Below are positions 1 to 9,962 of a DNA stretch of 52,281 nucleotides, piece after piece. The position numbers were made by a program, and so were the translations under genes. The stretch comes from Amphimedon queenslandica (taxonomy: Eukaryota; Porifera; Demospongiae; Haplosclerida; Niphatidae): contig NW_003546790.1 of NCBI RefSeq assembly GCF_000090795.2, positions 1 to 52,281 on the forward strand. Direction: 5' to 3'. The notes under the pieces were generated by a model that did not search any database, was not told the origin of the DNA, and saw only the letters and a program-made list of their open reading frames with translations. Each line of letters begins with the position of its first letter. Position 1 is the stretch's first letter.

Positions 1-1159
1 GATACACAAGAATATAAGAAAAACCTTGAATTGTTTGTGGAACAAAGAGCAGGATACCAACATTGTTTATGTCAGGATGAGACCTCTCAATGACAAATAT
101 GATCACTTTAGAAATTGTAACAATAAAAGCAAGGAAAAGACCAACACTCATTCTAGTCAGCATACTCGGAATATACTTGTAGAAACAAACTCTGATAAAG
201 AATAAATAAAGTAAAGTTAGAATGACTGAGCAAAAATAGAACTGAGAATCTGTTACTGCTAAGCAAGTTGGTAATGTAAAACCATCAACAGCAGACCAGT
301 ATAAGTCATCACTGAGAATAAAGGCCACAAAACCAATGAATAATGGTAGCATACGAAATACTGTCTTCACATCTTCTACCTCTTCCTCTGTGAATGGTCC
401 ACCATATTTATCCTTACCCAGGTCTAGTCTTGAAGGAACCTCTTCCTCCCAGTAGGTCAGAGCACTACGATTCTCAGGATACTTGTGCTTCCTGGCATAA
501 CACAATACTCTAACTATCAGTTTGATGGGATTCTTGATCAGTGATATGTCCTCCAGTTTATGTTTGAAGAATGAATGAGACACCAGTACAAGAGACACAG
601 ATACACCTGATACTATGAAATTTATCATGATAAAATACTTCTTAAATATACAATGAAAAAGATGATAAAGAAAGTTCAAAAGTGGTTCAGATAGTATATG
701 CCAGTATATGACAGAATTGAGTTCATCAGCTGAAGCTCCAACAAGTTGATCAATGTTATACTGAATAATGTTAGCAGTGAAACTACAAAACCCACTGGAC
801 AGAAATATAATAACTAAAGTGTAAATACAATATAGTACTGTTTCAGAGGCCAAGTAGCTATCCACAATAAATCCAATTCCTAATATAATCCATGATATAA
901 AACACAATACTATACCAATCAGTATAGCTTTAAACCTTCCAATCCGTACATCAGCTAACAGACCAAATAAAGGAAAGAAAAAACTTGCTGAGCAAGACAC
1001 AATCAAAAGACCATACTTGTACCAGGTGGAAGGAAAAGTTTCAGTTAAGTAGCTAGCAATAAAATGTTTTATTAAGAAACTATGAGCATACATGAGGTAG
1101 TTCCATAATAGAACCAAAACTGCTGGAGGAGAAATACAAAGAAATGGTTTCCAATTCAT
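1..1159 (-). CDS. POT/SLC15-like transporter, copy 1 (3' end outside window)
   Basis: The minus frame is open from an ATG at 1157-1159 (protein starts MNWKPFLC) to the left edge with no stop, about 386 codons. It aligns with the neighbouring copy at 2294-3840 along its whole length. Visible are several hydrophobic helices, the segment FGLLADV.IGR (the loop that in POT proteins reads LADxxxGR), and a long conserved loop around YWEEEVPSRLDLGKDKYGGPF followed by EVEDVKTVFRMLP, typical of animal SLC15/PTR proteins. The family imports di- and tripeptides or related solutes with protons; the substrate here cannot be read from sequence. The frame stays intact at the place where copy 2 is shifted (HPDINNVGILLF). 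No intron is seen. The stop and last helices lie beyond the window. Confidence 0.8.
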   Translation of the reverse strand, partial: MNWKPFLCISPPAVLVLLWNYLMYAHSFLIKHFIASYLTETFPSTWYKYGLLIVSCSASFFFPLFGLLADVRIGRFKAILIGIVLCFISWIILGIGFIVDSYLASETVLYCIYTLVIIFLSSGFCSFTANIIQYNIDQLVGASADELNSVIYWHILSEPLLNFLYHLFHCIFKKYFIMINFIVSGVSVSLVLVSHSFFKHKLEDISLIKNPIKLIVRVLCYARKHKYPENRSALTYWEEEVPSRLDLGKDKYGGPFTEEEVEDVKTVFRMLPLFIGFVAFILSDDLYWSAVDGFTLPTCLAVTDSQFYFCSVILTLLYLFFIRVCFYKYIPSMLTRMSVGLFLAFIVTISKVIIFVIERSHPDINNVGILLFVPQTIQGFSYILVY

Positions 1160-2034
1160 TACCAAAGAAATAAGAAAACATCTCACTATAGCTGTAATTA
1201 TCAAACTAGTCACTAAAGAATAAAGTTGAACTTGAAAGAACAAAAATAAGCATTGAACAAAGGACTATCAGGTTTAGAGTTTGAATATGTCATATCATAG
1301 ATATGGTAGTAACACTTATAAAGAAAGCAAAGAAATAACAAACCTGATAACTAAAAGCGAAGCCAAGAAACTTTCCTAAACCTTATTTTACGCAATGATA
1401 TGATGTACAATACTATAAAACATAATGAGTAAAATACTGTATAAGTGGTTTTTTAGAGGGTTGCAAATTTCTTGAATTTCACGGATTCCCCCTGATTTGC
1501 GAATATAAAATCTGCAAAAATCAATTTAATACAATACCTGCATCGCACACATGGTAGAATTTGCGAAAGTAAAATCGGCAAATTGGAACATTAGTAGATT
1601 TTGCAAAATATAATTTCCTAAAAAAACCACTTATACGATATTGGTTTAAGCTAGTACATGTATAATGACACAATTATAGGCTGTATTGTACCTATATAAA
1701 ATGTAATATAAAATACTGTATACATGTAGTGCTTTAATTTGGTGGAGTTATATTTTGACGATTGGTAGTTTGCAAGCTGAATCACCAATCATATTAATGC
1801 GCATGCTTAGTAATGCATGTGTATGTGTACACAAGCATAATACAAATATGTCAAAATGTATAGATGCACATTTAGTTCTTCTACATGTTACATGATGAGT
1901 GCATGTAATTATTCAAACACTAAATCAAATACAACCCAAACAATTAGTGCTAATAGGCTTTAACAGTATGATCTTGACCCTCAAATTAAAGCGTCACATG
2001 TAAAATGACTGGTAGATTCTATAAGGCAGTCTGC
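1160..2034. other. Intergenic DNA between POT copies
   Basis: No coding region found. About 1205-1375 resembles the sequence just upstream of copy 2 (3849-4030), so the duplication included upstream DNA; in this copy the shared frame is broken by stops. One MITE (1435-1640) lies here. Confidence 0.6.
1435..1640. mobile_element. MITE, ACTGTATAAGTGG termini
   Basis: Inverted termini: left TACTGTATAAGTGGTTTTTT, right ends AAAAACCACTTATACGATA. The interior has AT-rich 'tttgcgaaa'-type words shared with the other ~200 bp elements of this window. Confidence 0.7.
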
Positions 2035-2175
2035 AAAAAGATTGGCTGAAGTCCAAACTCTAGCCAGAAGATATACAACACCAAAAGTATAATCCAACCA
2101 TCACTCCTCTCATGTGTACTGGAGACTGAGCTACTGTAAACTCCAATAATACTGGATACACAAGCGGCTAATTTG
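2035..2175 (-). pseudogene. Orphan C-terminal fragment of a POT transporter
   Basis: The reverse strand here reads YPVLLEFTVAQSPVHMRG followed by VMVGLYFW and then an in-frame stop. This matches the penultimate region of copy 2 (YPVSLEFTVAQSPVHMRGVMVGL) almost base for base. Nothing upstream continues the protein. The piece lies between copies 1 and 2, so it is probably left over from the tandem duplication; an alternative 3' exon of copy 2 is less likely. Confidence 0.55.
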
Positions 2176-2293
2176 CATTTCAAATAATACAATTGATTTC
2201 TAAAGCAGCACAATACTAAAATGTAAAAACAGTTTATTTAAAACTTAATTGTAGTCCACCGTCCTTATTAGTGCACATGCAGTCGGCATACTG

Positions 2294-3840
2294 TCAATCA
2301 CTGGAGGAGTCACTGTCAGTGTCACTACCAAATTGTTCCCTTTGTTCCATGTATCTCTGATAATGATCATCAACTATCTGAACAATATTAACTTCATTCT
2401 CTCTCCCACGATACTTGTAGCATTTAGCCAGTATCACAAACACTATCAGTATGATAAGAACTAGTACACTCTTTGTTATATAATAATAGAAACTGGTACA
2501 TAAGGACTGACTCTCACAAGCAAATGGAAACTTTAAAAAACTGTTAATGAGATAACCAATTCCCCAACAAGCTACATACCACAATCCAACCATCACTCCT
2601 CTCATGTGTACTGGAGACTGAGCTACTGTAAACTCCAGTGATACTGGATACAATAATATAAAAGAGAAACCTTGGATAGTTTGTGGAATAAAGAGCAGTA
2701 TACCAAATTGCTTATGTCAGGATGAGGCCTCTCAATGACAAATATGATCACTTTAGAAACTGTAGCAATGAAAGCAAGGAAAAGACCAAAACCCATTCTA
2801 GTCAGCATACTGGGAATATACTTGTAGAAACAAACTCTGATAAAGAATAAATAAACTAACATTAGAATGACTGAACAAATAAAATACTGAGAGTCTGTTA
2901 ATGCTAAGCAAGTTGGTAATGTAAAACAATCAACAGCAGACCAATAGAAATCATCACTGAGAATAAAAGCAACAAAACCAATGAATAATGGTAGCATACG
3001 AAATACTGTCTTCACATCTTCTACCTCTTCCTCTGTGAATGGTCCACCATATTTATCCTTGCCAAGGTCTAGTCTTGAAGGAGCCTCTTCCTCCCAGTAG
3101 GTCAGAGCACTACGATTCTCAGGATACTTGTGCTTCCTGGCATAACACAATACTCTAACTATGAGTTTGATTGGATTCTTGATCAGTGATATATTCTCCA
3201 GTTTGTGTTTGAAGAATGAATGAGACACCAGTACAAGAGATACAGATACACCCGATGCTATGAAAGTGATCATGAGAAAATACTTACTACTATAAAATAA
3301 GCAATGAAGAAGATGATAAAGCAAGCTCAAAAGTGGTTCAGATAGTATATGCCAGTATAAGACAGAATTCAGTTCATCAGCTGAAACTCCAACAAGTTGA
3401 TCAATGTTATACTGAACAATGTTAGCAGTGAAACTGGATAAACCACAAAAATGAAATATAAAGCCAAAACTGTAAATACAGTATAGTACTGTTTCAGAGT
3501 CTAAGTAAATGTCCAGAATAAATCCAATTCCTATTACAATCCATGATATAAAACACAATACTATACCAATCAGTATAGCTTTGTATCTTCCAACCCATAC
3601 ATCAGCTAACAGACCAAATAAAGGGAAAGAAAACCATCCTGAGCACGCCAAAATAAATAGACCATACTGGTACCAAGAGGTGGGGAAATTTTCAGTTAAG
3701 TAGCTAGCAATAAAATGTCTTATTAAGAAACTATGAGTAAATATGAGATAGTACCACAATAGAACCAAGACTGCTGAAGGAGAAATACAAAGAAAAGGTT
3801 GCCATTTCTTTGCCAAATAAGAAACAAGACAATTTGCCAT
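2294..3840 (-). CDS. POT/SLC15-like transporter, copy 2, with a 1-base frameshift
   Basis: An intronless minus gene beginning MANCLVSYL at 3840. The main frame runs to about 2623 and includes FGLLADVWVGRYKAIL, the loop YWEEEAPSRLDLGKDKYGG and EVEDVKTVFRMLPLF. Just after HPDIS the reading moves by one base: copy 1 has one extra base here (C on the plus strand, between 2706 and 2707). The shifted frame continues as GILLFIPQTIQGFSFILLYP, then SLEFTVAQSPVHMRGVMVGLWYV, a last helix (VLVLIILIVFVILAKCY) and an acidic Ser/Asp tail ending SDTDSDSSSD at 2294. The family is proton-coupled oligopeptide transport. Either this copy is a recent pseudogene or the base is an assembly error, since everything after the shift is otherwise well preserved. 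Confidence 0.8.
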
Positions 3841-3848
3841 AGTTGTAA

Positions 3849-4033
3849 CTACAAACTACTGAACAGAATAAAAATAAATTTACTAAAAGTAGAGTTAAGC
3901 TTAAAGAGCAAAGCACTTTCAGTTTCTGAATTTGAATATACAATTATTCTTATGGTAATAACACTCATAAAGGAAGCAAAGAACAAACAAATGTATAAAC
4001 TCAAGGCTACACATAAAAAATCAATCAAATTCC
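3849..4033 (-). CDS. Possible last exon (single membrane helix) of the Cys-rich receptor
   Basis: If the acceptor at 4034-4035 is used (ggattag before ggaatttg), the phase-1 end of the exon at 4289-4396 joins in frame and gives 61 residues with a strong hydrophobic stretch (IDFLCVALSLYICLFFASFM) and a stop at 3849-3851. That would make the product a single-pass protein, unlike its polytopic relative on the plus strand. Doubts: the stop lies only 8 bases from the transporter's ATG, and a related but broken stretch sits upstream of transporter copy 1, so this could instead be 5' sequence of the transporter. Confidence 0.35.
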
Positions 4034-4072
4034 CTAATCCATGAACCAAATCATGATACAAACACAATACTT

Positions 4073-4158
4073 TAAAGCCTGGTTTCCATTATTACAACAA
4101 TTGCATGCTAACCACAGAATATATATAACAGCCACAACTATATGGAAACCCCGGCTTA
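4073..4158. mobile_element. Tiny inverted-repeat element
   Basis: About 86 bp bounded by AAAGCCTGGTTTCCAT and ATGGAAACCCCGGCTT. A related terminus (taagcctggtttacac) bounds 5386-5536. Confidence 0.5.
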
Positions 4159-4288
4159 AGTCATAATAAGTACATTTAAGTACATGTATATTGATACAAT
4201 ATAGCTCCATGATACTGTAACTATAACACGTAATTAAAAAACAACATAATTTTTTATTATTGTCATTATTATTGATTTCAATACTTAC

Positions 4289-5939
4289 ATACTCCCACGA
4301 ATAAAAAAGCTGCTCCAACGTCACTGCAGTTTTTGCGACAGCGCAAAAGATCAAGAGCTAAATTGTATCCTTCAGCACAATGTGCACACAAATCACCTAA
4401 AAAGAAGAAAAAAGAAAGGACAGAGAGTGCTAATCTTTATAGTGTACATAAAGCACATGCTAGAAATAAAGTTTAAGATTTTATAATACACAGTTTAAAA
4501 ACAAATTATTCAAGTAATTATGCATTATATTCTGGAATGCTATGGGCTGTGGTCCATAAAATAGGTGACAATTTTTATTAACACAAATGTATTTTGATAC
4601 AGTGCATGCTTAAGGCTAGATTATAATGACCACATGGACCACGTTAAACTTTGTTAAAAATCTATTGTGTAGATTTTAACAACCATGTTCAATACTAATA
4701 TGCTGTAATAGACATACCGTAGGCCGGGTTTCGATTGGAGGTTTTTTTTGATTGTGAATTGCGAGTCCGGAATACATCTCGCAATGAAAAGAATCGTAAT
4801 TAATAATAATTGATAAACGCCACGCCTATAATAATTAATAAGCACCACGCCTATCAATCATTTTCTCTACACGTGTTTCATTTTATAGCATCATTAGTGG
4901 TATCCTGTGCTATTTTCAGCCCAAATTACCTGATCTAGTCAAGTCCCAATGCCACCTAACATTTTGAAGGAAGTTAATCAAGCTGTGGCAGTAGCTTTAG
5001 ATGGCAAAGGAGAGAAACAAGACAATCAGTTAACTTGTGAGTGTGGCTAGCTAGGCTAGCATCTCGCAATTGTTGGAAACGTAAATTAGTTATTTTTTCA
5101 AATTCGCAATCTATTAGATACGCAATCAAAACCCGGCCTACGGTATCAACAAATACTATGTACAATACAAGCAAGCATATGCTAATATCTGACCTGTTCT
5201 TCCAGTAGCACATTGTTCATTGGGTTCATCAAACTTGAATAAGCATCCTGGGAGATTACGTTCCTGTGTGCAGTTCAAGAAGCCAGGTATAGCACCTCTG
5301 AATACAATATCACTGCCATCAGTGTACACCCACAGTCCTTCCTAGTGACAATAAGAAAGATTTGAATAAAGATAAATGTCTCATGTTAAGCCTGGTTTAC
5401 ACTTGCCACAAAATATAACACAAACAAATGTAAAATTAAAATTTGTCTATTTTGTGTCAACTTCAAAGTGTTTTAGCATCAAAAAGTCAAATTTCCCATG
5501 CAATTTTGACCATTATGCTGAATGTAAACCTAGCTTTACTATTTCTATGGGTTGAGTATTTTTGTGGTTTGCTCCAATTCATGGTTGGTTGACAGTTTAC
5601 ATAGGGGAGGGATGACACAATTAAATTGAGAACATGAAAGTGCATTTAATAGTATAGTAGCCAAAAATGCAATTAAAAAATATTCAAATGATTACATATA
5701 CAAGTACTTGTTTCTAAACCACAAAAATAACTGCCCAAACAGCAAAGCTTGATTCTTAAACTTATTATGAGGTGCTGTGAGTGTGATTTCATTACCTGTA
5801 CATAGAAGTATCTGTTGTAGCTGTCACATCTGACAATCTGTCTCAAGTTAAAGGCACACTCACAACTACTGGTCCTCTCATTAAATGTGTATCCAGGGTG
5901 ACATGGATCGACCGAAATATTTCTTTCAACTGGAGTAAT
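4289..5939 (-). CDS. C-terminal exons of a beta-helix/Cys-rich receptor (three exons)
   Basis: Exons 5796-5939, 5194-5341 and 4289-4396, each with clean acceptor and donor. Phases (0 to 0 to 1 to 1) chain without a break: ITPVERNISVDPCHPGYTF..CECAFNLRQIVRCDSYNRYFYVQ, then EGLWVYTDG..PGFLNCTQERNLPGC..NEQCATGRT, then GDLCAHCAEGYNLALDLLRC. The order CxPGY, CxC, a W/Y-rich exon, then LCxxC matches exons 10-12 of the plus-strand receptor at 30607-47457 (CPPGYDLQ, NGYWAGF, TLCGQC). No N-terminal exons lie between here and the divergent Ig gene at 6677. The open N-terminal half at 23191-30512 ends in phase 0, exactly what the first exon here needs, so these are probably its missing end. Confidence 0.7.
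4715..5145. mobile_element. MITE-like element, TACCGTAGGCCGGG termini, with a relic coding exon
   Basis: 431 bp with ~23 bp inverted ends: left TACCGTAGGCCGGGTTTCGA, right end mirrors it (CAAAACCCGGCCTACGGTA). Inside, an ATG at 4949 opens MPPNILKEVNQAVAVALDGK and runs to a stop at about 5051, with a GTGAGT donor-like site before the stop. This may be a first exon kept from a longer parent transposon. It sits in the intron between the receptor exons at 4289-4396 and 5194-5341. Confidence 0.8.
5386..5536. mobile_element. Small inverted-repeat element
   Basis: Imperfect termini: left TTAAGCCTGGTTTACAC, right GTAAACCTAGCTTTAC. Lies in the intron between receptor exons 5194-5341 and 5796-5939. 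Confidence 0.5.
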
Positions 5940-6113
5940 CTGAAATGATAATAGTTGTATTGATCAAAACACAATAAATGATATTCTACTGAAAGTATAC
6001 AAAAGCTTATAATACCATACATGTTTTTGGAGCAATTTTAAAATTTCAAGTACAAAAAAATTTTTTAAATAGATTGAGTGGGATTCTAGAGAAAGTTTTA
6101 AAAAATATAATGA

Positions 6114-6351
6114 AAACAAGGACAAGTAGGATTCTGAATGACTGATTATCCATGCCAACAAAAATTCAAAGTCAAAATCGTACTCTCATGACACAAATTC
6201 TACTGTAAATTGCAAGGTGATCACAATTACTTACATAATAATATTGAAAATGCAATGTAGAGTAGAATTTGCATCATGAGAGTGGGATTTTATTTTGGAT
6301 TTTTATTGGTATGGATATAGTCAGTCACTGGAATCCTACTTGTCCTTGTTT
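6114..6351. mobile_element. Fold-back MITE with long arms
   Basis: Left arm begins AAACAAGGACAAGTAGGATT and the right arm ends with its complement (AATCCTACTTGTCCTTGTTT). Complementarity continues inward with mismatches through the 'ctctcatgacacaaattctact' / 'agtagaatttgcatcatgagag' segments, so most of the 238 bp can fold on itself. It lies just upstream of the first Ig receptor gene. Confidence 0.75.
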
Positions 6352-6622
6352 CCATTCTAACAAGGACAACCAATCCACACTATACAATTATCAGTTTGTG
6401 GTCATTATGTTAAACTGCTAAACCAACTCTTCCAGGAACAGCATTCTTAATATGCAAATTCTTAGAATAGCTAGTGCTTTGAGCTCTTGGAATAATGTCT
6501 CTTGACTAGCTTGATTAGTAGGATCACTGAAGGACTGACAGTATAAGTTATGTATTATTCATAACTCATAAAATGAGAGCAATCTATAGAACTTGCGTAT
6601 ACGACAAAAGAATAACACTAAC

Positions 6623-6636
6623 TATGGGTGTGTCAC
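6623..6636 (+). promoter_or_regulatory. Conserved block upstream of Ig receptor genes (copy A)
   Basis: TATGGGTGTGTCAC is found 41 bp before the ATG of gene A and again at 9919-9932 (30 bp before gene B) and 15739-15752 (42 bp before gene C). The sequence TTTGAAG before each ATG is also shared. It is a candidate core-promoter or 5' UTR element; function inferred only from conservation. Confidence 0.4.
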
Positions 6637-6676
6637 TTCTCACAAGTGTGTATGCGTGTGTGGCTGATATTTGAAG

Positions 6677-9169
6677 ATGATTGTCATATTCTTTATTCTG
6701 TTGTCAAGCAGTATCTATGGTCAGTGCTTTTATTATAATCTATTAGATATTAATATTATTAATTATTATTAGTTTCATTAGGTACAGTGTCACTAAACCA
6801 GTCCTCTCCATTATATGATATTGTATGTCCTGGAGATACACTAGTATTCACTTGTATTACTAACTATCAACAAGGCGTAGCTGTTGTATGGAATATCAAC
6901 ACCATGAGTCGTACCCTACTATCAAACAGTGTATTGTTCATCAATGGCTTTGTACTCAATATAACTGCACTGAATAACACAGCATCAAAAGTAACAAGTA
7001 CTGCTAGTGTCAATGTGTCTGCTCCATCACATCTTAATGGTACTATTATTAGATGCTCTGGAGATGGAGTTCATTTTAGTAGTACACTAACTGTACATAT
7101 TGCAGGTAAGATACATCATGAACCATATGTATCGTAATACTGTATCTATGTATAGGTGTACCAGTATCAGTTATTAATATAAAGATAATACCAATTAATA
7201 ACAATACAGTATTGATGAACTGGTACTATGGAAAGAATGATGAAGTACACTGTATTCAATATTATAATATTACAATAATCAGTGATGATAATATTAATGG
7301 ACATATGATCAGTAATGAATCATCAGCAACTATTCCTTCTCTTATTATTGGTACTAATTATTCATTCATTATTATTCCTATTGATACTATTGGAAGAGAA
7401 GGACCTCCTTCATCATTAATACAGTATATATGGAATGGTAAGTACTATAAACACACACATTCATTGTATTTCTTATAGTACCAGCTCAAGTTGTTAATAT
7501 TAGTTGGGATCAGATATCAACTGATAGTATTACAATATGGTGGAATAACATAGTGGTATGTTAAGGTATTAATTCTAAATCGTTAATATTATCTAGGATA
7601 TGTTACATTATCCTCCAGTACATTACATTATTAGTATACACAATATTACTATTAATACAACTGATACTAATGTAACTATTAATGGACTATATCCCAATAA
7701 TGAATATACCGTATACATAAAACCAGTTAATGCTATTGGAGAGGGACTACTGATTAACATCACAGGTTTGTTTATTATAAACTGATGAGTATATTTAGTG
7801 TAGTGTGTCTAATCTTTAGTCAACATAACTAATCAACAGTCCATTTTAACAACAACAACCACTTTAACTGGTTAGTATAACAATAATATAAAAATTTATA
7901 TACAAATGTCTACTACATGTGTAAATTATACCTAATGCTTTCTATTTCATATTTTTATAGTTTCAGTTATTGAGAGTTTATCTGATACTATCATCAGTAG
8001 CAGTGATGACAGATCCACTTTAATGTCAATATCTCTGACAATCATTGATGATACATTAGTATCAGAACCCTCAAGCAGCATAGAACCATCAACAATATCA
8101 AGTTTGTACTAAATAAATTTTATATTATAATACTGAAATCTGTTCAGTGCAATGCTTTTTTACTAACTGACATTTTATTGCAATTTGTAAGCACATAAAA
8201 ATCATCCAAAATTTTGGTCAATAAGTTGCTATTGCCTAGGACTTATTCATAAATCACTCCAAAAATTACCTTTATTTTTTCAGATGCTTGATGTCCTTAT
8301 GCTGTGTAGAAAGCGGGCTAGAGCCCAAGGTTTATTTTTTCTAAAAAATGGCTTCAAAATCATCCCAAATTTTTATTACATTTTCTGATACATATTGATG
8401 TCTTTATGCTGAGTAGAAAGTTTGAGCTGATTCTGACTTAAATTTTTAAAGCTATGGCCATTTCAAGAAAGCACCAAAATTCTAAAAATTACCCAAGGCT
8501 ATAGCTCATAATTTTTTCCAAAAAATAGCTCTAAAATTACCCCCAATTTTTATTAAATTTTCTGATACGTATTGATGCCCTTATGCTGTGTAGAAAGTTT
8601 GAGGTGATTTTAACTAAGGTTGTGGACTTGTGATCAATTTTAAAATGAGCCAATTTCTGTAAAATACCCCATACTATAGCCCATATCTTTTCAATTCCAA
8701 AATTTTTGACATATCTGACTAGTCAACTGCTAAATCACGTTTACAAGTTAGTGACAAAGTTAAGCATGTGGTAGTAAATGCCTATTAAGTAGTTAATTTA
8801 CACTTTTAAAATAAATTGATATTACTATTATATTTATTAGGCTGTACTTCTGTCACATCACAATCAACAAGTACAGGATGTATCATCAGTGGTTAGTTAA
8901 TACAATAATGTATGTACATATCTAATGTATCTATTATACATACACACACAGTTGCTATTGCATTACCTATCACTGGTCTATTAACTGGACTCATTACATC
9001 AATAATTACTAGCATCATTGTATACTGTATAATGAAGAATAAAGGGAATACATTAAGAGAAAGATCACCAGTAGACATTGGTCCAATATATGATTTACCA
9101 ACTATCAACAATGAACAACAAGAACAAGTCATTGATACTACACCTAACACTGCTTATGGACAAATTTAA
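6677..9169 (+). CDS. Ig-FN3-FN3 single-pass receptor, gene A (nine exons)
   Basis: Exons: 6677-6719, 6773-7105 (an alternative acceptor gives 6782), 7156-7437, 7479-7555, 7597-7765, 7820-7870, 7961-8101, 8841-8891, 8952-9169; 454 aa. Exon 1 is a signal peptide (MIVIFFILLSSSIYG). Exon 2 is an Ig domain with the pattern FTC..VVW..IIRCSG. Exon 3 is one FN3 domain (VLMNWYYGKND..TNYSFIIIPIDTIG). Exons 4-5 make a second FN3 (ITIWWNN..YTVYIKPVNAIGEG). Exons 6-8 are Ser/Thr-rich stalk. Exon 9 has the membrane helix (ITGLLTGLITSIITSIIVYC) and a tail with PIYDLP and TAYGQI. Most exon junctions are phase 1, so exons can be skipped without frame loss. If exon 7 is not spliced at GTTTGT it ends at TAA 8110-8112, giving a form without the membrane helix. 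Likely a cell-surface recognition receptor; ligand unknown. Confidence 0.85.
8160..8690 (+). repeat. Satellite-like monomers in intron 7 of gene A
   Basis: Three degenerate units of the ~175 bp repeat (core 'tgatgtccttatgctgtgtagaa' at about 8290, 8400 and 8570), the same unit that forms the 34.8-36.0 kb array. Confidence 0.7.
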
Positions 9170-9962
9170 TGCTACATTTATAATTTTATTTTGGCAGACA
9201 TATATTAAAAATAATAGCATAGCAGTATGATGTATCTTGGCACAGCAACTTTTAAAGTTACTATTTTACTATTGGCAAGATAAATTAATAAACAATAAGT
9301 ATATTATAAATTATAGGTGAATGATGACAGACAATGTTCTGTTTATTCCACAGTCAATATAAATCAAGTATCGGTAAGTACATGGTGCATGTATTGAAAT
9401 GTTTGAAGTATGCATAAGAGCTTTAAGACATCAAAAGTTTATAGTTTAACTATAGCTTATAATGATGATATTATAAGGAGATTAATGTATTGTATGCTCT
9501 TGTATAATTTAATTTGGGAATATTTCATTGTTTTCACAAGAAAGTGTTCAAAAGCATTGATGTACAAAATAATACATAAATTGGGAATCACAATTGGATA
9601 ATAATAAAACTGTCATGATAACAGTAAGTATAATGTAATGTACATGAATATGTCTCTCTCTCTTTCTATTATCAAAATTTCTTGATGGTCTAGGTTACAT
9701 ATACTCTTGGTTATATTTGCTCTGACATAAACTTCTTCATAAAAATGTATTTAAAATTATTTTAAAATCTCATTCTGTAGCATGTGTGAGTCTGTGTTCA
9801 TTACTATTAAATTGTGTATATATATCACTATTATCAAGAGTACATAATACCTAAAGTATTATGTACTGTTGCTATTATTATAACAATCAGTTCACACTAT
9901 ACAAACACATGGAATAACTATGGGTGTGTCACAGCTCACTATAGTGCTGTTGACATTTGAAG
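9170..9962. other. Spacer between Ig receptor genes A and B
   Basis: No gene seen. The segment 9220-9370 is similar to 12370-12500 downstream of gene B; it contains an AG-bounded stretch (from 9317, 'gtgaatgatgacagacaatg') followed by a GTAAGT at 9374, possibly a 3' UTR exon. About 9690-9830 recurs at 15355-15470 before gene C. The tandem unit is thus gene plus ~800 bp spacer. Confidence 0.55.
9919..9932 (+). promoter_or_regulatory. Conserved block upstream of Ig receptor gene B
   Basis: Exact copy of TATGGGTGTGTCAC 30 bp before the ATG at 9963. Confidence 0.4.

Noticed and set aside
2019..2213. 64-codon minus frame
   Set aside because: It reads the orphan transporter fragment in the wrong frame.
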